Assembly (NCBI RefSeq): GCF_024347635.1 | Contig: NZ_AP025511.1 | Location: forward strand, 1,054,001 to 1,118,000 | Reading direction: 5' to 3' | Length of the DNA stretch: 64,000 bases | Origin: Vibrio tasmaniensis | Lineage (GTDB): Bacteria > Pseudomonadota > Gammaproteobacteria > Enterobacterales > Vibrionaceae | Shown: positions 34,459 to 43,278 of the stretch, one piece after another | How positions within the stretch are numbered: the first letter of the stretch is position 1 | How the letters are laid out: the number at the start of each line of letters is the position of its first letter | The notes under the pieces: generated by a model | Database searches by the model: none | Seen by the model: the letters and a program-made list of their open reading frames with translations, nothing else | Told to the model about the DNA's origin: nothing | Made by a program: the position numbers and the translations under genes

Positions 34459-35970
34459 TTACTGAGTTTTTGGTGTGAAGCTGCCTGCTTCAAATCTCGG
34501 TGGGAACTCTTTGAATGTTTCCATTACGTCAGCAACCGCTTCTTTGGCATAGCCCATAAGGTATAGACGCTCGTACATCCATTGGTCATATCCGATACCA
34601 AGATCACCCGCTTCAAATGGGTCAATTGCCAGGTCAAATATCAAAGGAACACGCAGAGTTGTAAACGGTTGTTTCCACATTTCAATGCCAGTGTTGTGCT
34701 CTTGAATCATGAAGTGGAATTTCCAGCGATCGTGACGTACCGCTAGTAGGTCGCCATCATCACTCCAGTAATAGAAACGATTACGTGCACTGTCTTCCGT
34801 TTTACCTTGAATCATCGCGGTTTGATCAAAGCCATCTAAGTGAACTTTGTACTCTTTACCATTGAGTTCACGGCCTTCCAGCAGCTCTTCTTTGATGTTG
34901 CTGTTACCAGCAGCGCTGACAAGAGTAGGAACAAAGTCTTCTAGTGCCATCATGCCATTGACAGTGGTGTTTGCAGGGATCTTACCTGGCCAGCTCATCA
35001 GTGCAGGTACTCGGAAGCCCCCTTCCCAACCTGTATTTTTCTCACCACGGAACGGTGATGAAGCGGCATCAGGCCACGTTCCTTTCATTGGACCGTTATC
35101 TGTCGTGTAGATGATGATAGTGTTGTCGGTGATACCAAGCTCTTCAACTTTATCAAGAAGTTGACCTACCTGCTCATCATGCTCAACCATACCGTCAGCA
35201 TAGAAACCTAACCCAGTGCGGCCAGAGTTCTCTTCACCAACGTGTGTGAAGTTATGCATGCGTGATGTATTTACCCAAGTGAAGAATGGCTTTTCATCTG
35301 CAACTTGGCGCTCGATGAAATCTTCAGCCGCGGCAAGGAATTCTTGGTCGACAGTTTCCATACGCTTACGAGTCAATGGACCTGAATCTTCAATTTTGCC
35401 GTCTACGGTTGAACGAATAACGCCACGAGGTGCATATTTTTCAGTAAAAGAGGCTTCTTGAGGGAAGTCACTATTTTCAGGCTCTTCTTCAGCGTTAAGG
35501 TGATAAAGGTTACCAAAGAACTCGTCAAAACCATGCGCAGTTGGCAAGAACTCATCACGATCGCCTAGGTGGTTTTTACCAAATTGAGCGGTTGCGTAAC
35601 CGTATTCTTTCAACATGGTTGCTAGAGTAGGATCTTCAGCTGAAATACCTTCTTTCGCACCCGGCATACCTACTTTAGATAAACCTGTACGTTTTGGCAT
35701 TTGGCCAGTGATGAATGCAGAACGGCCCGCAGTTGAGCTTTGTTGAGCATAAAATTCAGTGAATTTAGTGCCTTCCGTCGCAATGCGGTCAATGTTTGGT
35801 GTTTTGTAACCCAGCATTCCCTGGTTGTAGGTGCTTAGGTTTGAGTAGCCGATGTCATCACCGAAAATAACAAGAATATTCGGTTGCTCAGAGGCTGAGA
35901 CACCTGCTGATATGCAGGTTGTAGCAAGAGCGCAGGCCGTTGCTAACGTGCTTTTATTTAGGGATTTCAA
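34459..35970 (-). CDS. Exported sulfatase, Ser-type active site
   Basis: 503 residues. Hydrolyses a sulfate ester in the periplasm or outside. A signal peptide (about 1-27, ending GVSA-SEQ) is followed by the alkaline-phosphatase-like sulfatase fold: ILVIFGDDIGYSNLS with metal-binding Asp pair, the modification motif S79-T-A-G-R83 (Ser form of C/S-x-A/P-x-R), TGLSKVG, GKNHLGD and TTDNGP with the second metal site. The start codon is TTG, with AAGGA about eight bases upstream and no alternative Met in the signal peptide. Being Ser-type, it needs the radical SAM maturase encoded downstream. The substrate (algal polysaccharide or small sulfate ester) cannot be read. Confidence 0.92.
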   Translation of the reverse strand: MKSLNKSTLATACALATTCISAGVSASEQPNILVIFGDDIGYSNLSTYNQGMLGYKTPNIDRIATEGTKFTEFYAQQSSTAGRSAFITGQMPKRTGLSKVGMPGAKEGISAEDPTLATMLKEYGYATAQFGKNHLGDRDEFLPTAHGFDEFFGNLYHLNAEEEPENSDFPQEASFTEKYAPRGVIRSTVDGKIEDSGPLTRKRMETVDQEFLAAAEDFIERQVADEKPFFTWVNTSRMHNFTHVGEENSGRTGLGFYADGMVEHDEQVGQLLDKVEELGITDNTIIIYTTDNGPMKGTWPDAASSPFRGEKNTGWEGGFRVPALMSWPGKIPANTTVNGMMALEDFVPTLVSAAGNSNIKEELLEGRELNGKEYKVHLDGFDQTAMIQGKTEDSARNRFYYWSDDGDLLAVRHDRWKFHFMIQEHNTGIEMWKQPFTTLRVPLIFDLAIDPFEAGDLGIGYDQWMYERLYLMGYAKEAVADVMETFKEFPPRFEAGSFTPKTQ

Positions 35971-36041
35971 AGTTCTAGTCCTTCACTGATTGATGTGCGA
36001 ATCATCATAGTGAAGAGAGGATAGTAGGAGTAGGGAGTGAA

Positions 36042-36082
36042 AATTACTTCTAGTATTAATCTAATTTATACTAGAAGTAATT
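36042..36082. promoter_or_regulatory. Perfect 15-bp inverted repeat between sulfatase and LysR genes
   Basis: Arms AATTACTTCTAGTAT (36042-36056) and ATACTAGAAGTAATT (36068-36082) with an 11-base AT-rich spacer. It is 72 bases from the sulfatase start and 75 from the LysR start, nearly centred in the divergent promoter region. Symmetry and position suggest the operator of the LysR protein. Confidence 0.8.
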
Positions 36083-36157
36083 GATATCAGCCAGAGTCTT
36101 TGTAACACTCGTAGCATGAGTTTAGTGACCGTATGGTCCTTTTGCGATGAGAATCTG

Positions 36158-37012
36158 ATGATTGACTTAAATTTAATACGCACATTTATCGTAGTTTATG
36201 AGCATGCTTCTTTTACAAAGGCGGCTAATCAGCTGGGATTGACTCAACCGGCGGTCAGCTCAGCAATAAAACGACTTGAAAAATCATTAGGTTATACGTT
36301 GTTTTTGCGTAAGGGACAGAAAATAGTACCGACAACATCTGCTGATTATGCTGCTCAGCACTTCAAAGATGCGTTAGGTATTATTTATGGCACGATTAAC
36401 AATGAAAGGAAATTAGTCGTACATTGTGATGAGATTGCATTGAATATAATCAATAAAATTGATGGTTTACAAATAGTTGAGAAACCTTATCAAACATCAG
36501 AAATACATGACTTGTTTCGCACTCAGAAAGCAGATATTGTGATTGATGCATTGGTTAACCACAATCAAACGTTAATTGCAGAGCCATTGTTTGAAGACAC
36601 TTTATTTTTAGTTTGTAGAAAAGATCATCCTAGAATAAATACTGTATGCAGTGAAGAGCAGTTCTATAATGAAACACATATTCTACATACACGACATAGA
36701 AATGGATTAACCGGTTTCGAAATATTGGTTAGAGGTGAAGCAAGAAATCGCACCTCCACTATTGCCGTTTCTTCAATTGCTGAAATACTATTGCAGGTTC
36801 AAAGTTCAGACCATATCGGTGTTGTTTCTAGTTCATTTGCTCATCGGTGGGGGCCTGTTCTCGGGCTTCAAGTGATAGAAATTCCGATTACAATTAAACC
36901 CGTTGAATATAAAATGTTTTATCATAAACAGTATCTTGGTGATGTGCATCATCAGCAGGGTCGGGATAAGATAAAAAAAGCGTTTAAAGAAATAACAGTA
37001 TTTAATCAATAG
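36158..37012 (+). CDS. LysR-family transcriptional regulator
   Basis: About 284 residues from ATG 36158 (MIDLNLIRTFIVVYEHASF); the reading could begin 14 codons earlier but that start lacks a ribosome site. The HTH is FTKAANQLGLTQPAVSSAIKRLEKSLG. The effector domain is shorter and more diverged than usual. The DNA is notably AT-rich compared with most neighbours, hinting at later arrival or relaxed codon use. It is divergent from the sulfatase operon and is the likely regulator of it through the dyad at 36042-36082. Confidence 0.88.
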   Translation: MIDLNLIRTFIVVYEHASFTKAANQLGLTQPAVSSAIKRLEKSLGYTLFLRKGQKIVPTTSADYAAQHFKDALGIIYGTINNERKLVVHCDEIALNIINKIDGLQIVEKPYQTSEIHDLFRTQKADIVIDALVNHNQTLIAEPLFEDTLFLVCRKDHPRINTVCSEEQFYNETHILHTRHRNGLTGFEILVRGEARNRTSTIAVSSIAEILLQVQSSDHIGVVSSSFAHRWGPVLGLQVIEIPITIKPVEYKMFYHKQYLGDVHHQQGRDKIKKAFKEITVFNQ

Positions 37013-37432
37013 TTGAAAATAAAAAAGAGTAATGGATTTGTTATATATAAAATTAGCGTAAAATATTTGATTAAGCGATATTCGTAGCTGTAAAAAATAC
37101 AAAAAACAAATGATCACAATCGTGGATTAAACAGTTAAAATTCTAACGCCAAATAACTATGATGTTCTTGTTAGGGCTTATTTTATTCGCGGTTGTCCGT
37201 TTTAAATTAACTACTCGTTAAGCGATTTGTCACTGTTTATTTACCTCTAGTATACGATTAGTACCTTAGGAGGAGTATTCTCTAGGTTTATAATTGTGGT
37301 CATTTACTTGACTAATTGTAAGAAAATACGGTTCTAAGTCATAGGAGTAGACTTTGAACCTTAACTTAGTGGCTACTTAATATTACAGCCCAGCAGATCA
37401 CTACTGAGCCTAATTATCAAACTTTACTTCAG
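37013..37432. other. AT-rich gene-free region
   Basis: About 420 bases between convergent genes, very AT-rich. No gene or clear terminator identified; a minus-strand frame overlapping the LysR end is low-complexity and rejected. Confidence 0.45.
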
Positions 37433-38107
37433 CTACTTCGCATAATTCGAAGGAAACAGTGCTCGTTTCGCTTCTTCATCACGTTCGGTTTTAAATTCGA
37501 TGTCTTTGCCTGTTTCGCGGGCGCGCAGTGCAGCAGGGCGAGTGTTGATTGCGTTAAACCAACGCTTCAAGTTCGGGTAAGGTTCTAAGCCTTCTTCACC
37601 AAGTACGAAAGGTGCTTTATCAATCCAACCCCATGCAGCAACATCGACAATGGTGTACTCATTTCCGACGATAAATTCACGACCTTCCAGGTGCTTTTCT
37701 AACACTTCGTAATGACGTTGTGCTTCACGTAGGTAACGGTTCACAGCGTAGTCTAGGCCTGCTGGCGCAGCATGACGGAAGTGTACCGATTGACCTGAAT
37801 AAGGGCCAAGGCCGCTCGCGATAAACATCATCCAAGATAGCAGTTCGGCTCTGTCTTCTGGCTGACCACCAAGCTTGCCTGTTTTCTCTGATAGGTACAA
37901 AAGGATGGCATTAGAATCGAACACGCGCTGTCCATCGTCTTCAATGGCTGGTGTTTTACCGTTCGGGTTAATCAAACGATATTCCGGTGTGTGTTGCTCG
38001 CCCTTTAAGGTATCAACAGGAACGAGTTCAAAATCTAAGCCTGTCTCTTCTAGAAACAGAGCGATCTTCATTGGGTTGGGTGTTTGGTGAAAATAGAACT
38101 TAAGCAT
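37433..38107 (-). CDS. Glutathione S-transferase family protein
   Basis: A 224-residue cytoplasmic protein. The N-terminal thioredoxin-like domain has FYFHQTPNPMKIALFLEE, NPNGKTPAIEDDG with the cis-Pro, and the glutathione-contact VFDSNAILLYLSEKTG. The all-helical C-terminal domain contains EFIVGNEYTIVDVAAWGWI with the conserved N-capping box Asp. It is most similar in pattern to the nu-class YfcG/YghU or Ure2p-like group, which act as disulfide-bond reductases or peroxidases. AAGGAGCTA precedes the ATG. Confidence 0.9.
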   Translation of the reverse strand: MLKFYFHQTPNPMKIALFLEETGLDFELVPVDTLKGEQHTPEYRLINPNGKTPAIEDDGQRVFDSNAILLYLSEKTGKLGGQPEDRAELLSWMMFIASGLGPYSGQSVHFRHAAPAGLDYAVNRYLREAQRHYEVLEKHLEGREFIVGNEYTIVDVAAWGWIDKAPFVLGEEGLEPYPNLKRWFNAINTRPAALRARETGKDIEFKTERDEEAKRALFPSNYAK

Positions 38108-38604
38108 GGGGTAGCTCCTTGTATTGGTGATTCATTAAAGCACCGCTTGAACGGTCGTTCAATAATTGATTTTAATTTATTTGAAAATCGGTTGATGCGT
38201 GTTTTAAATCTATGTACCTAAAACTTCGTTATTTGAGCGAGGATTAACTTCGCGCGATTCAGTGTGTAGAGTTTTAAGTTGTTGAAAAAATGAGCTTAAA
38301 GTTGCTGTTTGGGCGTGTTGTTTTCTGCGGAGTTCGGGTTTGTGATGGGTGGTTTTCGGTGGAATAGGGCGTATGGAATCCGTAGTTAGATATTCCAAAA
38401 TTACCGGTGAATTCTCCTTTAAACCAAAATTATCTCGATGCACAGGCTTACTGGTAAGTTCAAAATCGTGATCTGTTGCCACATCTTATGCAACAAATGA
38501 TTATTAACCTTGGAGAGTAAGGTTTGGTTCACGGTTTTTTAATCTTGGCGGCTTACATTGGTGAGCAAATCTGATGTGAACACTTAACGACACAGGATCT
38601 TTCC
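38108..38604. other. Gene-free region
   Basis: About 500 bases between divergent genes. A 90-codon minus-strand frame at 38210-38482 starts with GTG, lacks a ribosome site and has no folded-protein character; I do not call it. No RNA motif seen. Confidence 0.45.
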
Positions 38605-39702
38605 ATGAAAAAGAACATTATCGCCCTCGCTCTTGGTGGCATGCTTGCTTTTGGCGCAACACCTTATTCTTTTGCTGCTAACGATGGCGCAGTACCAGCT
38701 TCAGCGGATTACGCGCAGTTGGTGACTAAGCGACAAGTTGTCGACCAATTACTTCTTGATGCGTTGCAGGCGTTTAAGTCTCCGGCAAGAATTTCTCACG
38801 CGGGCTTCACGGCTAAAATGCCAAGCAACATGGAAATTGTGACTAACCGATTGTTAGAAGCGTACCAGCTAGAACCTTACCGTACTGACTTGTTGATCTC
38901 GGCAGCGAACGCTCAGATCTACAACAAGAACGCAGAACGCGCTATTGAGTTGTTTGAACAAGCACTGACGGTTGCGCCAGACGATGTCGACTTGCACGCA
39001 TATCTTGCGGTTTGGCAAAGATTTGAAGGCAATGACAGTGAATCCAACAAGCACATGGAGAAGCTGGAAAGCCTGAATAAAGGTAAAGCAGAAGACATCA
39101 AACGTATTTTTGCAACGGTCGACCGCGTGTTAGAAACTCCTCTTAAAGAGTCTGCGGATAAGGGACTGTTGAGCGACCACGGTGCCATCGTCACTTTGGG
39201 TTACGCGCTTAACCCTGATGGTTCTATGCATGAAATCTTGATTGAACGTCTTGAAACGACATTAGCAATGTCGAAAGCGAACCCAGATGCGATGATCGTG
39301 TTAACCGGCGGCGTGCCAAAGAACCATAAGACAGAAGGCAAGTTAATGGCGGATTGGCTTATCTCAAAAGGGGTAAGCAAAGACCGCATCATTGAAGAGA
39401 ACTACGCGACCAGCACGGTAGGCAATGCCTTGTTCAGTAGCTATGCGCTTGCTCGTCATGATATTAAACATGCGACCATTATCAGCTCGGCAAGCCATGT
39501 TCGTCGTGGTCAAACTCTGTTTGAGATCGCTAGCTGGCAAACGGGCCCTCAGGGTATTACCTTCGATACCGTTTCTTACCCAGATAAGCCGCTAGAAGAT
39601 CTTAAGAAAGCGAGCAGTGGTGAGCTTCTAGGCATCTACCGCGACGCACTGAGAACGTATGGTATGTGGAGCTACCGTTCTTACCCATTGGAATCTCGTT
39701 AA
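38605..39702 (+). CDS. Exported TPR plus DUF218 (YdcF/ElyC-type) protein
   Basis: 365 residues. Signal peptide about 1-25 (ending SFAA). Residues 75-150 form TPR-like helices (LEAYQLEPYRTDLLISAANAQIY, NAERAIELFEQALTVAPDDVDLHAY). Residues 190-350 are a DUF218 domain: IVTLGYALNPDGS, ANPDAMIVLTGGVPKN, EGKLMADWLISKGVSKDRII, ENYATSTVGNALFS and ATIISSASHVRRG. YdcF-like proteins bind S-adenosylmethionine and ElyC affects envelope integrity, but this exported TPR fusion is functionally unassigned. Confidence 0.87.
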   Translation: MKKNIIALALGGMLAFGATPYSFAANDGAVPASADYAQLVTKRQVVDQLLLDALQAFKSPARISHAGFTAKMPSNMEIVTNRLLEAYQLEPYRTDLLISAANAQIYNKNAERAIELFEQALTVAPDDVDLHAYLAVWQRFEGNDSESNKHMEKLESLNKGKAEDIKRIFATVDRVLETPLKESADKGLLSDHGAIVTLGYALNPDGSMHEILIERLETTLAMSKANPDAMIVLTGGVPKNHKTEGKLMADWLISKGVSKDRIIEENYATSTVGNALFSSYALARHDIKHATIISSASHVRRGQTLFEIASWQTGPQGITFDTVSYPDKPLEDLKKASSGELLGIYRDALRTYGMWSYRSYPLESR

Positions 39703-39832
39703 GCTCAAGCATTATTTGCGTTTGGGAAAAGCACAGTTCGTGTTAAACCAAAGCTTCACTTGCTAGTACAATCGAGCACAGCTAGATGGTATGCTGTGCT
39801 CCTACTTAATTTAGTGTTTCAAAGGCAAAAAA

Positions 39833-40084
39833 ATGAACCCGATTTTAGCAATGTTGAAAGAGAACAATATTAGCGACGAGCAGATCAGCGAGATATTCAA
39901 GACGTTGACCGAGAACCCTCTTGCAGCAATGGCGACAATCAGCCAACTTGGTTTACCACAAGATAAGCTTCAAATGCTGATGGGTCAGGTAATGCAAAAC
40001 CCTGCGCTAATCAAAGAAGCAGTTGAAGAGCTTGGCCTAGATTTTTCTAAGGTTGAAGCCGCTAAAGAGCAACTTCAAAAATAG
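39833..40084 (+). CDS. DUF2999-type small protein
   Basis: 83 residues, entirely helical by pattern (MNPILAMLKENNISDEQISE, NPLAAMATISQLGLPQDKLQ, NPALIKEAVEELGLDFSKVE). It matches the short DUF2999 proteins I know from vibrios. No function is established. AAAGGCAAAA precedes the ATG; a terminator follows. Confidence 0.82.
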   Translation: MNPILAMLKENNISDEQISEIFKTLTENPLAAMATISQLGLPQDKLQMLMGQVMQNPALIKEAVEELGLDFSKVEAAKEQLQK

Positions 40085-40165
40085 TAGAGTCTGAATGAGC
40101 GATTTTGTTAGGGAGTGATAGCCGATTCGGTTAACTGTTCTTGAGATCGCGAATTAGACTCCAAT

Positions 40166-40204
40166 AAAAAGTCGTTTGAGTATCAATACTTAAACGGCTT
40201 TTTT
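40166..40204 (+). terminator. Terminator after the DUF2999 gene
   Basis: Stem AAGTCGTTTGAGTAT / ATACTTAAACGGCTT (with GT and mismatch positions) and a run of T. Confidence 0.8.
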
Positions 40205-40331
40205 GATCCGACTTAGAACAGGCTAGACAGGGGAGACGACAAAAGCACTAGCCCGATGTGACTCCCTCGCTTAAATCATGTAATTTCGTTTTAACACTCA
40301 TGTTTCAATAAACTGAATTCCGGCGTTGCTC

Positions 40332-41060
40332 ATGAAACCTAGCTTAAGCATTCGATCTTACACCAAGCAATTTAATACCCATGCTCATGATGACCATCAT
40401 CAATTGGTATTGCCGATCCAAGGCAGTATTAATATCGAAATGGTGGGGTATGTCGGCAAAGTGGCCGTGGGCGAATGTGTGGTGATTCCGGTAACCACAG
40501 CGCATGCGTTTAAAGCGGATGAAGCCGCGCGGTTTATTGTCGCGGATATGGCGGAGTTACCGCAGCACTTGTTAGAGCATGAGCTCTCGGTTTTCACGAT
40601 CACACCACCTTTGATGAGCTTCTTGCTGTTTGTTGAGAAGCAGCTGGAATATCAGGTCGATAGTGGCATTGAGTCATCAGTTTTGGATGTGTTTGCATTG
40701 CTGTTAGAGCAACAACAAGTGAGCAAGAGCATCGACCCAAGAATCCGTGCGGTACAAAGATTGATAGCGGATAATTACGCCCAACCTCTCTCTATATCTC
40801 AACTTGCAGAAACAGCCTGTTTGAGTCCCACTCAATTCAAAAAACGCTTCAAAGAGTGCCTGGGGATCAGTGCGCTTAAATACATCACTCGCTATCGTAT
40901 GGAGAAAGCCCAAGCCTTGTTAACTCATACCGATTTACCGGTTCAATTGATTGCTGAAAATGTGGGCTATAGTGATGTGTCTGCTTTCAGTCGTCGCTTC
41001 TCTCAGCACTTTGGCATGTCTCCAAGGGCGTTTCTAGGCTCAATGAAAGACAGTCTTTAG
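40332..41060 (+). CDS. AraC-family transcriptional regulator
   Basis: About 242 residues from ATG 40332 (an in-frame TTG lies six bases upstream). The N-terminal cupin (HAHDDHHQLVLPIQGSINIEMVG) is the putative ligand sensor. The C-terminal pair of helix-turn-helices spans about 145-240, with LSISQLAETACLSPTQFKKRFKE and PVQLIAENVGYSDVSAFSRRFSQHFGMSPR. It is followed 85 bases later by a DMT exporter in the same direction, a common regulator-exporter arrangement. Confidence 0.92.
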   Translation: MKPSLSIRSYTKQFNTHAHDDHHQLVLPIQGSINIEMVGYVGKVAVGECVVIPVTTAHAFKADEAARFIVADMAELPQHLLEHELSVFTITPPLMSFLLFVEKQLEYQVDSGIESSVLDVFALLLEQQQVSKSIDPRIRAVQRLIADNYAQPLSISQLAETACLSPTQFKKRFKECLGISALKYITRYRMEKAQALLTHTDLPVQLIAENVGYSDVSAFSRRFSQHFGMSPRAFLGSMKDSL

Positions 41061-41145
41061 AAACAACAATAGCGTCCTTTCGGCAAACTAACTTATATCA
41101 ATCTTCACTATTATCTATTTCAGAACTGAAAATTGGGTAATAGAA

Positions 41146-42063
41146 ATGAATCTTGCCATCAATCGCGTTAACGAATTCCAAACGGGCACTTTAGCCATCT
41201 TGTTTGCTTCTATTTTATGGGGCACGACAGGCACCGCTGCAAGTTTTGCTCCTGATCTAAGCCCATTAGCGATTGGTGCTTTCTCTATGGGCGTCGGTGG
41301 TCTAATGCAAGCGGGCTTGGCGTATCGAAAAATCCTATTCGCTTTCGACAAACTTTTGCAGAACAAGAAGCTGTTGGCAGTGAGCGCTTTGGCTTTGGCG
41401 GTCTATCCTTTAGCTTTCTATTCCTCAATGAAATTATCAGGTGTGGCGATTGGCACCGTGGTTTCGATTGCTACCGCACCTTTCTTTTCCGCATTGTTAG
41501 AGTGTCTGATTAGCAAAAAGAATAATATCAACCTACGTTGGCTTACAAGCTTTGCGATTGGTGTGGTAGGTATTGGGCTGTTGGTGTTTTCAGAAGCTTC
41601 ATCGGCGAATGAATCCGGTGAGGATCTAAAGCTATTGGGCATTGGCTTAGGTCTGGTCGCTGGTTTGTGTTACGCCATTTATTCTTGGGCGACAAAAGCA
41701 TTGATAGATAAAGGGATTAAGTCACAAGCGGCGATGGGCAGTATTTTTGGCCTCGGTGCGATGTTGTTGCTGCCAACGCTCTGGTTTACTGGTGATAACC
41801 TGTTTTCCTCGGAGATTAACGTATTCGTCATCAGTTATCTGACGTTAATCCCACAATGCTTGGGTTATATCGCGTTCAGTTTTGGTTTACGCCACGTGAC
41901 TGCGAGCAGTGCCAATCTGCTGACTCTGTTTGAACCGGTAGTTGCAGCGGTGCTTGCCGTCTGTGTTGTCGGTGAGCTGATTCCTTTTACAGGCTGGCTA
42001 GGTATGTCTCTGATTGTTTTGTGCTTGTTTATACAGTCGAAGCCATCTAAAGGAACGTTATAA
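41146..42063 (+). CDS. DMT-superfamily (EamA) transporter
   Basis: 305 residues, ten predicted spans. It begins with LAILFASILWGTTGTAASFAPDLSPLAIGAFSMG, the typical EamA opening, followed by FYSSMKLSGVAIGTVVSIATAPFFSALLE and a second module with FGLRHVTASSANLLTLFEPVVAAVLAVCVVGELI. Probable exporter of a small metabolite, likely controlled by the AraC-type gene just upstream. Confidence 0.9.
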   Translation: MNLAINRVNEFQTGTLAILFASILWGTTGTAASFAPDLSPLAIGAFSMGVGGLMQAGLAYRKILFAFDKLLQNKKLLAVSALALAVYPLAFYSSMKLSGVAIGTVVSIATAPFFSALLECLISKKNNINLRWLTSFAIGVVGIGLLVFSEASSANESGEDLKLLGIGLGLVAGLCYAIYSWATKALIDKGIKSQAAMGSIFGLGAMLLLPTLWFTGDNLFSSEINVFVISYLTLIPQCLGYIAFSFGLRHVTASSANLLTLFEPVVAAVLAVCVVGELIPFTGWLGMSLIVLCLFIQSKPSKGTL

Positions 42064-42167
42064 GTATTTGTTTTGTTGAGTCTAATTGAAATTTTTTCAT
42101 GTGTAATTCTTATAATTGAATAAAATCAGTATCTCAGTTGTGAGAGTGCTGTTACTATCGCTATCAA

Positions 42168-42262
42168 TAGTCGGGGGGCACATACCTTATTTGGTGTTTG
42201 CTGAGATCGTTAATCGAGACCCGTTGAACCTGATTCAGTTAACACTGGCGTAGGGAACTATA
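42168..42262 (+). promoter_or_regulatory. TPP riboswitch (THI element)
   Basis: The conserved core is complete: CGGGG near 42172, GCTGAGA at 42200-42206, then ACCCGTTGAACCTGAT followed by CAGTTAACACTGGCGTAGGGAA ending about 42258. It binds thiamine pyrophosphate and shuts off the downstream salvage operon starting with thiD at 42370. Confidence 0.95.
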
Positions 42263-42337
42263 AGCACTCGATCTACGTCTGCACCCATGAAAACTTTCAT
42301 GAGCCTAATGCGACTTCTCCTTCGATCAGTGTTCGTT

Positions 42338-42364
42338 CTCCTACGTCTTGTAAGATAGTAGGAG
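42338..42364 (+). promoter_or_regulatory. Hairpin that can hide the thiD ribosome site
   Basis: CTCCTAC (42338-42344) pairs perfectly with GTAGGAG (42358-42364), the thiD Shine-Dalgarno, six bases before the ATG. No T-run follows, so this looks like a translational expression platform of the TPP riboswitch. Confidence 0.75.
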
Positions 42365-42369
42365 CGACA

Positions 42370-43278
42370 ATGACACACAGTTCTATTTCAAAAGATTTAA
42401 CGCCAAAAGCCTCAACTCCAAAATCCTCAACTCAGCAGCACTCTGCTGAAGACACGATCCGCACGAATACTCCGATTGTTTTAACCATCGCGGGTTCTGA
42501 CAGTGGCGGCGGTGCAGGTATCCAAGCTGATATTAAAGCCATGTCTGCTACCGGTAGTTTTGCTTGTTCTGTGATTACCGCTATCACTTCCCAGAACACG
42601 CAAGGCGTGTCAGCCATTTTTCCTATTCCACTCGACCATGTCGCTAGCCAGTTAGATGCGGTTTTTACTGATCTCAATATCGTGGCAGTAAAAGTTGGTA
42701 TGTTGGCTGATTCGCAAATCATCAAAGTCGTTGCAGACAAAATTAAGCAATATCGACCTAAACACCTTGTGATTGACCCTGTAATGGTCGCGACAAGTGG
42801 TGATCTGCTGTTAGAAAACTCGGCTATCACCACGCTAAAACAAGAGCTGATTCCACTCGCAGACATCATTACGCCTAACTTGCCAGAAGGCGCGGCGTTA
42901 ACAGGCAAGCCAGTACCTGAAAGCGAAGCCGAAATGCAGGGCATGATTGAAGACTTACGCGCACTGGGTGTTAAAGCTGTCCTGCTAAAAGGCGGTCACT
43001 TAGAGAAAGATGAGAACAGTAACGACTTACTGATTCTGCCAACCACATCTGCTCTGATTAGCGCTAAACGTTTTCCTACCAAAAACACCCATGGCACGGG
43101 TTGTACGCTCTCTTCTGCCATTGCTTCTTTCTTGGCTCAAGGCAACACGCTTTCAGAGGCTGTTGACCTCGGTAAACAATACATTTCTCGCGCGATTGCC
43201 CATGCTGACGAACTTCAAGTTGGTCAAGGTCATGGCCCGGTAAATCACTTCTTCGCTGGACACGGCAATGTCCGTTAA
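42370..43278 (+). CDS. thiD: Bifunctional hydroxymethylpyrimidine (phosphate) kinase
   Basis: Phosphorylates HMP and HMP-phosphate to HMP-pyrophosphate for thiamine synthesis. 302 residues, longer than usual because of a Ser/Thr/Lys/Pro-rich lead of about 35 residues with TPKASTPKSS. The ribokinase-fold core starts at VLTIAGSDSGGGAGIQADIK and contains VKVGMLAD, DPVMVATSGD, TPNLPEGAALTG and the anion-hole/catalytic motif HGTGCTLSSAIAS. First gene after the TPP riboswitch, overlapping the ATPase gene by 11 bases. Confidence 0.93.
   Translation: MTHSSISKDLTPKASTPKSSTQQHSAEDTIRTNTPIVLTIAGSDSGGGAGIQADIKAMSATGSFACSVITAITSQNTQGVSAIFPIPLDHVASQLDAVFTDLNIVAVKVGMLADSQIIKVVADKIKQYRPKHLVIDPVMVATSGDLLLENSAITTLKQELIPLADIITPNLPEGAALTGKPVPESEAEMQGMIEDLRALGVKAVLLKGGHLEKDENSNDLLILPTTSALISAKRFPTKNTHGTGCTLSSAIASFLAQGNTLSEAVDLGKQYISRAIAHADELQVGQGHGPVNHFFAGHGNVR

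Noticed and set aside
36833..37117. 94-codon minus-strand frame over the LysR 3' end
   Set aside because: Phe/Ile/Tyr-rich low-complexity product of AT-rich DNA, largely overlapping a supported gene.
38210..38482. A 90-codon minus-strand frame upstream of the TPR-DUF218 gene
   Set aside because: GTG start, no ribosome site, low-order residue composition and no recognisable fold. Kept as non-coding.
42432..42944. 170-codon minus-strand frame inside thiD
   Set aside because: Antisense shadow; thiD is unambiguous.
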